Positions 8,015 through 15,406 are shown, numbered from the stretch's first letter. The stretch is 34,193 nt of DNA from Candidatus Binatia bacterium (GCA_022823055.1 JAJDXX010000183.1:1-34193); one strand, 5' to 3'. Numbers and translations are program-made. Notes: generated by a model from the letters alone, not told the origin.

Positions 8015-8983
8015 TCAGCCGGGAATTCCCACCAAGGACAGGATGCGTGAACGAAAGTCGCGAAACTCGTCGCCTTCGCCGCGCTTGAGTTCGGATATCC
8101 GGTAGAAGCGATTGGTTGACGGAGACTCCCTGCTCGCCATCTCCAGGTCGATGTTGTCCACGTTGACGATGGTCCAACATTCGACGAAGCCGGCTTGTCT
8201 GGCCTTCTGGTGGCTTTTCTCGGCCTCGCCTATGCGGTTGTGGATGTTGGAGAAGTCCGTGCCGGACTTGACCTCAATGGCGATGACGTTTCGATGCTCC
8301 TCGGGAGCCAACTCTTCCACGATGACGATATCGGGATCGGCAGCGAACTGGATCGTCACGTTTCGGCCAGAAGCGTTGTTGATGTCGAGCCGCTTGCTGC
8401 TCTGCCTTTGGATGCTCTCCTTCACCACTTCCCGGATGGCGTCGAAGACGACCACGATGCCCGCGCTGCCCTTTCTGACGTTCGCCCCTCCACGCAGTTG
8501 CGGTCCCAAGGTCAGCAACGTCAAGTCGTCGAGGAATTGTGGTTGGATATCCTCTTCGTCAAGGGCCTCCAACAACAGGGAGGCACAACGGCTCATGCCT
8601 GCACAAAGGTCGGGCAGCAACTCGTCTTGCCGGGAAGAAAGCGCACCGCTGTCTTCCATGCTCTTGAACTGCCCAGCGCCGCCACCGCTGCCGTAGAAGG
8701 CCTTCTGGCTGAAACCGAGCAGTAGCCTGTAGTAGCCAAGAAGCCGCGGGTTCCTGCGAAGCAGGCAGGGGACGGGGAACAGAAGCTCCCCCCGCAGACC
8801 ATGCACCGCTAGACGCTTGAGGTCCACTTCGCTCACGGAATCGCGCAGTTCCGCGTCAATCTCGTGCAGAGACGCCTCCCGGACGGTTGCCAGGAGTGCC
8901 TGCTGCAACAGTTGACTGCGGATTGTCTTCAACAACCTGGAAAAGTCGATCTGCAATTCGGGCGGGGGTAGGTCGATCATCAC
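8015..8983 (-). CDS. Type II restriction endonuclease, XcyI-like (probable CCCGGG cutter)
   Basis: A 322-aa protein that I recognise as the XcyI/Cfr9I-type endonuclease family, from 'LRGELLFPVPCLLRRNPRLL' followed by 'GYYRLLLGFSQKAFY'. A PD-(D/E)xK nuclease core is visible: Asp218 in 'AADPDIVIVEE', then 18 residues later Glu237-Val-Lys239 in 'VIAIEVKSGTDFSN'. The neighbour is an N4-cytosine-type methyltransferase, as expected for this family. Members of the XcyI family recognise CCCGGG, and this specificity is inferred by kinship only. The reading frame opens with GTG 8983 followed directly by ATG 8980, and the methyltransferase stop TGA lies within these bases (GTGATG). Endonuclease translation is thus coupled to the methylase. 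Base composition is lower in GC than in flanking genes. Confidence 0.75.
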   Translation of the reverse strand: MMIDLPPPELQIDFSRLLKTIRSQLLQQALLATVREASLHEIDAELRDSVSEVDLKRLAVHGLRGELLFPVPCLLRRNPRLLGYYRLLLGFSQKAFYGSGGGAGQFKSMEDSGALSSRQDELLPDLCAGMSRCASLLLEALDEEDIQPQFLDDLTLLTLGPQLRGGANVRKGSAGIVVVFDAIREVVKESIQRQSSKRLDINNASGRNVTIQFAADPDIVIVEELAPEEHRNVIAIEVKSGTDFSNIHNRIGEAEKSHQKARQAGFVECWTIVNVDNIDLEMASRESPSTNRFYRISELKRGEGDEFRDFRSRILSLVGIPG

Positions 8984-9918
8984 GGACTGCCGAGGTTCAA
9001 CTCCAGTTGTTGTTCGTGCACTGACAGACGGCCCGCGGCGAGTTCGACGTATTCAGGATGCAACTCGATGCCGATATATCGTCGCCCGGTCTTCTGGCAG
9101 ACCAGACCCACGGTACCGGTCCCGAAGAATGGGTCCAGCACGTAGTCCCCGGGACGGCTTCCCGCCATGATGCAGGGTTCGATGAGCTTGGCCGGAAACG
9201 TCGCGAAGTGCGCGTCCTTGGTGGGCTCGGTGTTCACGTCCCACACCGAGCGGCGATTGCGCTTGCGCCCACCGTTGTCGCTCGGCTCCTTGATCGCCTC
9301 GTGGTCGTAGTAGTAGCGCTCGCTTTTGGTGAAAAGGAAGATGTACTCGTGCGCTCGCGTGGGTCGGTCCTTGACGCTTTCGGGCATGGCATTGGGCTTG
9401 TGCCACACGATGTCGCTGCGCAGGTACCAGCCATCCTCTTGGAGCGCTAGCGCCAAGCGCCACGGAACGCCGATCAAATCCTTGGGCTTGAGACCTTCCG
9501 GCGTCTCCGGGCGAACGGACATGGCACGAGCGCGGTTCTTCTTGTCAGGGGCACGCCAAGTCCTGTTCCCGCTCGTGTAGCCGTCACCCACGTTCAACCA
9601 GAAGGTCCCGTCCGGCTTCATGACTCGCTTCACTTCGCGGAAGACAGCGGTGAGACGGTTGATGAACTGGGACAGCGTCGGCTCCAGGCCGATCTGATCT
9701 TCGATTTCGTAATCGCGAAGACCCCAGTACGGCGGCGAGGTCACTACACACTGAACGCATTCGCAGGGTAGGCGCGAGAGGACGTGTTGCGCGTCTCCGT
9801 GGAGGATCATCGACTCGGTGAGTCGGATGTCCGGCGTGTAGCTAGGCAGCTTCTCGCTAACGATGAAGGCCATCTGTCCCCGCGGTCCAAGTGACAAGGT
9901 ACGGCGGCGAATCTCCAT
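8980..9918 (-). CDS. DNA methyltransferase, beta-class (probable N4-cytosine), partner of the XcyI-like endonuclease
   Basis: S-adenosylmethionine-dependent DNA methylase that protects the host from the endonuclease encoded just downstream. Motif IV is TSPPYWGL (residues 60-67). The SPPY form is the usual signature of N4-cytosine methylases. The AdoMet-binding motif I, 'VLDPFFGTGTVG' (about 260-271), follows near the C-terminus, and this IV-before-I order defines the beta class. It is followed by 'RRYIGIELHPEYVELAAGRL'. The 312-aa size fits an M.XcyI/M.Cfr9I-like enzyme. ATG 9918 has no clear ribosome site. An internal ATG at 9873 (MAFIVSEKLP) with GGGGA just upstream may be the real start. 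The stop overlaps the endonuclease start. No controller (C) protein gene is visible. Confidence 0.9.
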   Translation of the reverse strand: MEIRRRTLSLGPRGQMAFIVSEKLPSYTPDIRLTESMILHGDAQHVLSRLPCECVQCVVTSPPYWGLRDYEIEDQIGLEPTLSQFINRLTAVFREVKRVMKPDGTFWLNVGDGYTSGNRTWRAPDKKNRARAMSVRPETPEGLKPKDLIGVPWRLALALQEDGWYLRSDIVWHKPNAMPESVKDRPTRAHEYIFLFTKSERYYYDHEAIKEPSDNGGRKRNRRSVWDVNTEPTKDAHFATFPAKLIEPCIMAGSRPGDYVLDPFFGTGTVGLVCQKTGRRYIGIELHPEYVELAAGRLSVHEQQLELNLGSP

Positions 9919-10111
9919 TGAAGCTACAGGACAGGGCGAGGTTCTTCAATCCCGGTTGAGCCCTGTCACGTTGGCGCTGTGATCGAAGTCTCCGGAAACA
10001 AGGTGAAACCGCCCGTCCTTGTTGCGCACACGCGCCGTATGGCACATTGGCGGCGGAAGAACCGCTGGCGTTCGCGCAGGCTGGCCCGATTGCAAACAAG
10101 GAGACTCGGCC

Positions 10112-10954
10112 ATGATGGTTTGCCCCTACGATGACGAGCGTTTGCTTTTGATCCTTCAGGTGGACCACTCGCGGGTGACCGGATGGTTAGCCTCCCATTG
10201 GGGCAATGACGAGTTCGCGCGGCCCGCGCCCTATGCGGCCATGGTGCTGGCGGCGCAGGAGCACGACACCGGGTGGTGGGATTGGGAGATCAAACCCCAG
10301 CTCAACGAGGAAGGCCGCCCGCCCGACTACATCGGCAGCATCAAGCACCTGGGGCTGGGCGTGTGGCTCGCGTTCTACCGGAACGGCATCACGCGGCTGG
10401 CGGAACAGGACGCCTACGCGGGCTACATCGTCTCGCTGCACGCGGAGGCGCTCCTGACCCAGGGGAAGGGGCTGCTCTCCTACATGCCCGACTACACCGT
10501 GCATGAAGAGGTGCGTGAGTTCCTGGAGGAGCAGGAAGGCTACCGCGCGGGGCTCATGGCGCGGCTGAAGACTTCGCGGGAATACCGGGACTACGTGACG
10601 GACGAGCAGCTTTGGACAAACTTCAAGCTGATGGAGATCTACGACCAGATGGGGCAGTTCGTCTGCAACCGGTATCCGTTCAACGCGACCGACCGCAAGA
10701 ACGGTCCCAGCCCCACGCTGAGCGGCATCGCGGCGCCGGTGAGGCCGGGGTGTGAAGACGCCGTGTTGACGTTTGACATCCGCGACGAACGGAGTGCCGT
10801 GGTCACGCCCTACCCCTTCGATATCGATCCGTTACCGGTGTCATTCCAGGGACGCACGGTCCCGAACCGGCGCTACGAGAGCCAAGCGGAGTTTCTGGCG
10901 GAGTACTACGGCGCCGACCGGTTGCCGATCAGCTACACGCTGTGTTCGAGCTAG
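10112..10954 (+). CDS. DUF3891 family protein
   Basis: A 280-aa soluble protein of unknown function that I recognise as DUF3891 from its opening ('QVDHSRVTGWLASHWGN', 'MVLAAQEHDTGWWDWE') and the conserved H/D residues. The first half is rich in His, Asp and Trp ('DHSRV', 'QEHDTGWWDWE', 'HLGLG', 'LHAEALL'). This resembles an HD-like all-helical metal-binding pocket, but no catalytic activity is established. The start is ATG 10112, with AAGGAGA seven bases upstream. The ORF track's earlier start has no support. The gene stands alone, divergent from the restriction-modification pair, and is followed by the palindromic repeat at 10967. No signal peptide or membrane segment is seen. Confidence 0.82.
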   Translation: MMVCPYDDERLLLILQVDHSRVTGWLASHWGNDEFARPAPYAAMVLAAQEHDTGWWDWEIKPQLNEEGRPPDYIGSIKHLGLGVWLAFYRNGITRLAEQDAYAGYIVSLHAEALLTQGKGLLSYMPDYTVHEEVREFLEEQEGYRAGLMARLKTSREYRDYVTDEQLWTNFKLMEIYDQMGQFVCNRYPFNATDRKNGPSPTLSGIAAPVRPGCEDAVLTFDIRDERSAVVTPYPFDIDPLPVSFQGRTVPNRRYESQAEFLAEYYGADRLPISYTLCSS

Positions 10955-10966
10955 CACCCCGCCGCC

Positions 10967-10994
10967 CCTGGATTCCCGCTTTCGCGGGAATGAC
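10967..10994. repeat. Third copy of the dispersed palindromic repeat
   Basis: CCTGGATTCCCGCTTTCGCG followed by GGAATGAC matches the 4558-4586 copy except for one base (TTTCGC instead of TTCCGC). The internal palindrome ATTCCCGC-TTTC-GCGGGAAT can form a GC-rich hairpin 12 bases after the DUF3891 stop, so it could also act as a transcript end or stabiliser for that gene. Confidence 0.85.
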
Positions 10995-11098
10995 TCATTG
11001 GGGGTGTAGCAGGATTCCGTAACTACCAGAAATCACTGAACAAGATTTTATTTTCATATCAATGACAGTTCTTTTGCGCTTCGAAAGGAGACTCGACC

Positions 11099-11431
11099 AT
11101 GTGGTACCTCGTGCTCTCTCGTTCCCTTCCCGAGAAGGAGGAACTCAAGCAACGCAACTACGATGATCACCGCGACTGGCTGGAGCAGCAGCATCGCGCA
11201 GGCCGCCTGCTGTTCTCGGGGCCGACGTCCGACCGGGCATACGGAATCTACGTCATGCTGGCGTCAAGCCTGAGCGAAGCCGAGGCCCTAGCGGGCGAGG
11301 ATCCTCACCACGCCCGCGGAATCCGGACCATGGAAGTCCTGGAATGGGCCCCGCACCGGGCATTCCGCATGGACGGCACCACCATCGCCGACGTGGAGGC
11401 CATGGCGACCGGGAACGGACCGGCCTTATAA
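11099..11431 (+). CDS. YciI-like family protein
   Basis: A 110-aa small protein of the YciI (YCII) ferredoxin-like fold. 'MWYLVLSRSL' is the first strand, 'HRDWLEQQHRAGRLLFSGPTSD' the helix-turn with the family's conserved His and Gly, and 'GIYVMLASSLSEAEALAGEDP' the second beta-alpha unit that ends in the typical 'DP' before the last strand 'RTMEVLEW'. YciI proteins are small dimers with a His-Asp pocket and a mostly unknown role. The start ATG 11099 has a strong AAAGGAG eight bases upstream. The ~100 bases before it are AT-rich (TTTTATTTTCATATC), unlike the surroundings, and probably hold its promoter. The gene converges on the surface antigen gene 21 bases away. Confidence 0.85.
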   Translation: MWYLVLSRSLPEKEELKQRNYDDHRDWLEQQHRAGRLLFSGPTSDRAYGIYVMLASSLSEAEALAGEDPHHARGIRTMEVLEWAPHRAFRMDGTTIADVEAMATGNGPAL

Positions 11432-11452
11432 GCTCATATGTGACGCACGCCA

Positions 11453-12154
11453 CTAACGCCGGCCGCGACGGTCGGCCCGGTCGTGGCGATGATGCCGGTC
11501 ACGCCGATCAGCGCGGTCGTGCCGGCGGAGCCGGTCATGCCGGTGAGGCCGGTCATGCCGGTGCAGCCGGTCGTGCCGCTCAGCACGACCATGACGGTGG
11601 AGGCGGTCGTGCCGGTGCGGCCGGCCGCGGCGGTGCAGCCTGTCATGACGACCCGACCGGTCATGACGATGGTACCGGCGCGGCCGTTCGTGACCGATCC
11701 CGTAGAACAGGATGATGGACGCCGCCCGGTAGTAGGGATACGGGCGTGGACGGGGGTATTGGTGGCGGTGATCCTTGTAAACGCGGGCATGGACCGGCTT
11801 GGGCGCGACGGGTTGGAGCCAGACTCCGGCCGCCGTGCGGCAGCGCGTGCTCCAGACCTGGGCCTGTCGGTTGTCGATGATGACCGCGCGTTCGAACTTT
11901 CGGCAGTCCTGGCCCGCCGCATTGCGGTAGGTCAGCGTCGGGGTGACCGTGCCCCAATGGCCAGTCTCGGCGTTCTCCCAGATTTCGGCCTCCCCGGTCC
12001 TGTTGAACTCGAGCGCGTTCTGAAGCGCCTGCTCCTGATGACGTCGATCGGCATCGGACAGCAGCGCATCCGGCGACGGCGCGCCCGCCCACGCCGCGCT
12101 CATCAAGAGCGCGAGCGCAACCGGAACCGCAAACGCGGTGACAAGACGTTTCAT
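11453..12154 (-). CDS. RT0821/Lpp0805-type surface antigen with a His/Arg/Asp-rich repeat tail
   Basis: A 233-aa exported protein. The start at ATG 12154 gives a classical signal peptide, MKRLVTAFAVPVALALLMSAAWAG; the ORF-track extension upstream has no signal character. Residues about 28-115 match the small surface-antigen domain: 'LSDADRRHQEQALQNALEFNRTGEAEIWEN' then 'GTVTPTLTYRNAAGQDCRKFERAVIIDNRQAQVWSTRCR', with the two Cys expected to pair. After a proline/tyrosine-rich linker the last ~75 residues are repeats of 'HRHDR' and 'HDRLHR'. The tail is unusual for the family and could bind metal ions or acidic polymers in the periplasm or on the surface. A frameshift into the repeat cannot be excluded, because every frame is open there. 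The domain assignment is firmer than the tail. Confidence 0.7.
   Translation of the reverse strand: MKRLVTAFAVPVALALLMSAAWAGAPSPDALLSDADRRHQEQALQNALEFNRTGEAEIWENAETGHWGTVTPTLTYRNAAGQDCRKFERAVIIDNRQAQVWSTRCRTAAGVWLQPVAPKPVHARVYKDHRHQYPRPRPYPYYRAASIILFYGIGHERPRRYHRHDRSGRHDRLHRRGRPHRHDRLHRHGRAERHDRLHRHDRPHRHDRLRRHDRADRRDRHHRHDRADRRGRR
11455..11690. repeat. Degenerate short tandem repeat inside the surface-antigen gene
   Basis: The stretch is built from variations of GCCGGTCATGCCGGTG in 6-nt multiples (GGTCAT, GCCGGT, GGTCGT, GTGCAG). Because the period is a multiple of three, all frames stay open: the minus frame reads His-Arg-His-Asp-Arg units, another minus frame a Gly-x-Thr pattern and the plus frame Pro-Val-Met units. 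The unit copies are imperfect, so length variation by slippage is likely to have happened in the past. Confidence 0.85.
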
Positions 12155-12265
12155 GAGACCACCCCCATGCCGTGAGTCTGCCGTGGCTGCCTGCAAACCG
12201 TCTTCAATTATACGCCCCGGAGTGCCGCCCCACAAACCACCGGCACGAATTTCTCGGACAAGCCA

Positions 12266-12514
12266 CTAGCGTCCCTCACGCTCCATCGCCGCCAACCGTT
12301 CCCGTGCCTTGGCCGCGAACGGGCTGTCGGGATGGTCGCGCAGGATGCGGTTGTAGAGCTTGCGCGCGTGCTCCTTGTTGTTCTGCACCTCCTCGAACCT
12401 CGCGGTCTCGAACATCTCCTCCGCCCCGTCGCCGCAGCCCGCCAGGGGCATCGCCAGAATCAACACCAGCAGCACGCGAACACAGGTCATGCGCATCGAT
12501 TCAAACGTCGTCAT
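12266..12514 (-). CDS. Small lipoprotein with a TPR-like helical tail
   Basis: An 82-aa protein with a lipoprotein signal: basic start, hydrophobic core 'VLLVLILAMP' and lipobox LAGC, so the mature protein would be lipid-anchored at the Cys (followed by Gly-Asp). The remaining ~55 residues, 'MFETARFEEVQNNKEHARKLYNRILRDHPDSPFAAKARERLAAM', form one TPR-like helical hairpin of the kind seen in YbgF/BamD-type proteins. It is much shorter than those, so it may be a minimal adaptor. GGGGTG lies 8 bases before ATG 12514; a second Met at residue 7 is an alternative. It is divergent from the amidohydrolase and has no obvious partner gene. The function is unknown. Confidence 0.75.
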   Translation of the reverse strand: MTTFESMRMTCVRVLLVLILAMPLAGCGDGAEEMFETARFEEVQNNKEHARKLYNRILRDHPDSPFAAKARERLAAMEREGR

Positions 12515-12633
12515 CGTATTTCACCCCGTGTGTGTCACCCGATTCCCAATTTGACAGGAACCTGCGACTGTGGCGAACTGAACGCCGTATCGTTATCCAT
12601 CGGAACCCCGCGCTGAGCCCGGAGGGAAAGACC

Positions 12634-13707
12634 ATGCCGATCATCGACGCAGACGCCCACGTCGTGGAAATCGACGAAACCTGGGAATACCTCGGACCCT
12701 CCGAGCGGGAGTACAAGCCCGGCGTGGTCTACGAGAGGCTGGAGACCGGCGAGACCCTCAAGTCCTGGGTCATCGGCGGCAACAAGGTGGGGACGCCGTG
12801 GCCCGGCGGCGGCGCCCGCAGCGACGCCATCACCGGCACCTTCATCGGCAACGTGCCGCTGGACCTCAAGGCCAAGTACATGCTCGACGTGGATGCACGA
12901 ATCGCGCACATGGACGAGCTCGGCACCGACATACAGGTGCTGTTCCCGACCCTGTGGGTGCACCCGCTCACGGACCGACCGGCAGTGGAGAACGCGCTGT
13001 GCTGGAGCTACAACCGCTGGATGGCCGACATCCATTCACGCGGCCGCGGCCGGTTCCGCTGGGCCTGCGTGGCGTCGCTGAGCGACATCCCGGAGGCGCG
13101 CCGGCAGATGCGTTTCGCCCGGGACCATGGCGCGGTGGCGGTGAACATCTCCGGGCTCGACTACCGCAACCGGCTCATCAACGACCCCGACTTCTTCCCG
13201 CTCTACGACGAAGCCAGCGACCTCGACATGCCCGTGTGCATCCACTCGGGCACCAACAGCCCGGACATGGACCGTGTATGGGGAAGGCCCCTGTGCGGCT
13301 ACCAGCGCAACAAGTTCGTGGGACTCGGCGCGTTCCACCTGCTGATCATGTCGAGCCTGCCCGACCGCTTCCCCAAGCTGCGCTGGGGCATCATCGAGTT
13401 GAGCGCCGGCTGGCTGCCCTACCTCATCAACGACCTCCGGCGCCGGGTGGAACGGCGCGGCGGCAAGCTCAAGGAGCGCATCCTCGCCGACAACAACATC
13501 TGGGTCGCCGCCCAGATGAACGACGACCTGGAGCACGTCATCAAGTACGTGGACGACAATCGCCTGGTGATGGGCACCGACTACGGCCACGCCGACTCCT
13601 CCACCGAGATCCATGCGCTGCGGTTGCTGCAGCAGCACGAGTTCCTCTCCCAGGAGAGCGTCTCTCGCATTCTTTACGACAACCCGGTGGAGCTGTACGC
13701 GCTGTAG
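12634..13707 (+). CDS. Amidohydrolase_2 family metal-dependent hydrolase/decarboxylase
   Basis: A 357-aa TIM-barrel enzyme of the amidohydrolase-2 group, which includes ACMSD-like decarboxylases and 2-pyrone-type hydrolases. Metal-site features are 'DADAHVVE' at the start (DxH), His in 'MPVCIHSGTNS' on a central strand, and Asp in 'RLVMGTDYGHADSS' near the end. 'WGIIELSAGWLPYLINDLRRR' is a helix typical of this subfamily. The start is ATG 12634, with GGAGGGAAAG just upstream. The ORF track runs open for 150 codons further upstream, but that part is low-complexity Arg/Pro/Cys and has no support. The substrate is unknown. Neighbouring hydrolase and CoA-transferase genes suggest degradation of aromatic or cyclic compounds. 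Confidence 0.9.
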   Translation: MPIIDADAHVVEIDETWEYLGPSEREYKPGVVYERLETGETLKSWVIGGNKVGTPWPGGGARSDAITGTFIGNVPLDLKAKYMLDVDARIAHMDELGTDIQVLFPTLWVHPLTDRPAVENALCWSYNRWMADIHSRGRGRFRWACVASLSDIPEARRQMRFARDHGAVAVNISGLDYRNRLINDPDFFPLYDEASDLDMPVCIHSGTNSPDMDRVWGRPLCGYQRNKFVGLGAFHLLIMSSLPDRFPKLRWGIIELSAGWLPYLINDLRRRVERRGGKLKERILADNNIWVAAQMNDDLEHVIKYVDDNRLVMGTDYGHADSSTEIHALRLLQQHEFLSQESVSRILYDNPVELYAL

Positions 13708-13721
13708 GAGGAGTTCACAAC

Positions 13722-13831
13722 GTGGCCGACATCCCCGAGCCGGATCCCGTCAAGTACGAGAGGTTCCTGCACCGCCTCCTGAGCTCGACGACGAGAACGC
13801 GCCGGTGCGGGACTTCGGGCTGGAATCGTAG
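13722..13831 (+). pseudogene. Short frameshifted ORF after the amidohydrolase
   Basis: A GTG at 13722 is preceded 8 bases upstream by a perfect AGGAGGAG. It reads VADIPEPDPVKYERFLHRLL with G or C in nearly every third position. The codon bias then moves to another frame that reads LDDENAPVRDFGLES and stops at TAG 13829-13831. One missing or extra base near 13782 would join them into a ~36-residue peptide. Left unshifted, the frame runs on to 13916 with unrelated composition, overlapping the hydrolase gene. It may be a small real gene broken by a mutation or an assembly error, or the remains of a longer gene. I do not recognise the peptide. Confidence 0.45.
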
Positions 13832-13879
13832 GCGATTCCACGGTGCGCCCATGGACGCATCGTACGGCGGCGCTCCGTT

Positions 13880-14686
13880 TTACTCCTGCAGGAAGTCGAT
13901 CGACTTGCGGTCGTAGACCTCGCCGGCGTCCCACATGAGCATGTGGCAGGCCTTGTCGATGATCTCGAGCCGCAGGTCGGGCATCAACTCCTTGAGCTTG
14001 GCGCATTTCTCGGCCGCCTGGTTGCGGTCCTGCTTGCCGTAGAGCAGCAGCATGGGCGGCTTCACTTCCATCAGCCGTTCCCACAGACGCGGGCCTTCCC
14101 GCTTGGGCTCCACCACCCGCTGCCGTTCCAGGAACGTTTCGAGGTTTCGGCCCACGCTCATGCTGTGGCGCTTCTCCAGCACCTCGGGGGTGATGAGGTC
14201 CTTGTGGTAGAGGTTCGATTCCAGGAGCTTCCTGGAATCCTCCAGCGTTGGAGGTGCGTCCGTGGACTCACTGCTGGAGTGGGCCGGTGGCGCGAAGCCC
14301 GGGAGACCCTGCAGCAGGCTGCCGCTGCAGATCACCAGCACCTTGGCCACCCGATCCGGGTGGTCCAGCGCAGTCTCGACCACGATGCCGCCGGCCTGAG
14401 AGTGCCCGACCAGCGCGGCCTCGTCGGCATCGATAGCGCTCATGAATTGCGGCAGGAACCGGGTCCGGTAGGCCAGGGTGTAGTCCTCCGCCGCGTCGGA
14501 CAGCCCGAACCCCGGCTGGTCGTATGCCACCGCCCGGAACCCGGCATCCGCCAGCGGGCCGAGGTGCCGCTCGAACACGTCCGCGGACGAGCCCAGTGAG
14601 GCGCCGTGCAGCATGATCACCGGCGTCCCTTTCCCCTCCTCCAGGTAACGAATCTTGAGACCGTCTACAGTGACTTCGCGCTCCAT
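13880..14686 (-). CDS. Alpha/beta hydrolase (MhpC/haloalkane dehalogenase-like fold)
   Basis: A 268-aa soluble hydrolase. The nucleophile elbow is GHSQAG with Ser96. The oxyanion region is 'IMLHGASLGSS' (about 24-34), Asp220 lies in 'LLLYGKQDRN' and the catalytic His248 in 'DKACHMLMWD', so the triad is complete. The core shape, with 'YDQPGFGLSD' after strand 4, is that of the meta-cleavage C-C hydrolase/epoxide hydrolase group. The start ATG 14686 is preceded by GGAGGATAGGTAA. It is the last gene of a minus-strand set with the CinA-like and CoA-transferase genes, but 157 bases and a strong palindrome (14722-14756) separate it from them. It may therefore have its own promoter. The substrate is unknown. 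Confidence 0.92.
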   Translation of the reverse strand: MEREVTVDGLKIRYLEEGKGTPVIMLHGASLGSSADVFERHLGPLADAGFRAVAYDQPGFGLSDAAEDYTLAYRTRFLPQFMSAIDADEAALVGHSQAGGIVVETALDHPDRVAKVLVICSGSLLQGLPGFAPPAHSSSESTDAPPTLEDSRKLLESNLYHKDLITPEVLEKRHSMSVGRNLETFLERQRVVEPKREGPRLWERLMEVKPPMLLLYGKQDRNQAAEKCAKLKELMPDLRLEIIDKACHMLMWDAGEVYDRKSIDFLQE

Positions 14687-14721
14687 TTACCTATCCTCCA
14701 TTGACGACGCACTATAATGCA

Positions 14722-14756
14722 GTGGCCTGTACCATACTTGAGATGGTACAGGCCAC
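14722..14756. promoter_or_regulatory. Perfect 14-bp inverted repeat upstream of the alpha/beta hydrolase gene
   Basis: GTGGCCTGTACCAT and ATGGTACAGGCCAC are perfect complements separated by the 7-nt loop ACTTGAG. On the hydrolase (minus) strand no run of T follows, so an intrinsic terminator is unlikely. The element lies 36 bases before the hydrolase ATG, next to a TATAAT/ATTATAG-like AT-rich stretch (14711-14718). An operator or an mRNA 5' hairpin is the better reading. Confidence 0.6.
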
Positions 14757-14843
14757 CCGTCTACGATGCGCCCAGGGTCTCTACCAGCGATACCAGCGCG
14801 CCTGTCCGCCCAGCATGGTCGCTCGCCCCTCGGTCCGTAGCCG

Positions 14844-15386
14844 CTACAGCTCTCTCCACACTTCCTCGGATGGCAGGAGCGCATCACACATACCGGTATC
14901 CAGCCCGAAGGCCCGGCCCATGGCGGACAGCACGAGATCAGCGACCACGCGTTCCTCGCCTGCGCGGTCCCGTGCGTTCTTCTTCAGGGTGACGGAACGG
15001 ACCTCCACAGGCCCGCCGCGACACACCGCCACGTGTGCCCGGTGCTCGCCCTTCCGGGGGCGGTCCGTCACCAGCGCCGCGGTGCAGGCGATTCCCAGCA
15101 CCGGCACATCGCCGTCCGGCCCGAGCGCAAGCGCCCGCTCGTAGGCCTTCCGCGCCAACGCTGCCGCGGTCTCCGCCGACACTGCCTGCTCCGGCTCGTG
15201 GCCCAGGAACTCGTGCATCGAACGGTCGCTGTAGGGCACCAGGGCTTCCAGCACGGTGCGGGACGCTCCCGGCACGACGAAAAGGTCCGCCAACGCCTGC
15301 GAGCCGCCTCCGGTGACCACCACGACGGCCATGGACGGGCTCCGGTGAATGGCGGCGATGAAATCGGTGTGGGATGGGGTTGCCAT
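14844..15386 (-). CDS. CinA-like (nicotinamide-nucleotide amidohydrolase-type) domain protein
   Basis: A 180-aa single-domain protein that resembles the CinA C-terminal family. The N-terminal strand-loop 'MAVVVVTGGGSQALADLFVVPGASRTVLEALVPYSDRSMHEFLG' is followed by 'VLGIACTAALVTDRPRKGEHRAHVAV', which corresponds to the central core with the small-residue 'GIACTA' turn. CinA-type domains deamidate NMN. This branch lacks the molybdopterin-binding half and is often attached to a nucleotidyltransferase in other proteins, so the exact substrate here is open. It starts 20 bases after the CoA-transferase stop, and its ATG 15386 has only a weak ribosome site. It is probably co-transcribed with the CoA-transferase. 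Confidence 0.65.
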   Translation of the reverse strand: MATPSHTDFIAAIHRSPSMAVVVVTGGGSQALADLFVVPGASRTVLEALVPYSDRSMHEFLGHEPEQAVSAETAAALARKAYERALALGPDGDVPVLGIACTAALVTDRPRKGEHRAHVAVCRGGPVEVRSVTLKKNARDRAGEERVVADLVLSAMGRAFGLDTGMCDALLPSEEVWREL

Positions 15387-15406
15387 GCCGATCCGGGAAA
15401 ATCCGC

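Noticed and set aside
11455-11690. Possible CRISPR array
   Set aside because: The units are short, contiguous and lack spacers. It is a coding tandem repeat.
11483-12175. Pro-Val-Met-rich plus-strand ORF over the tandem repeat
   Set aside because: The minus frame has a signal peptide and a recognisable antigen domain, whereas this frame has only repeat-derived sequence.
12551-12579. TTGACA as a promoter for the amidohydrolase
   Set aside because: No acceptable -10 element at 16-18 bases (CGAACT), so the match may be chance.
12172-12633. N-terminal extension of the amidohydrolase ORF
   Set aside because: Arg/Pro/Cys low-complexity translation that crosses the divergent lipoprotein gene; the ribosome site at ATG 12634 decides the start.
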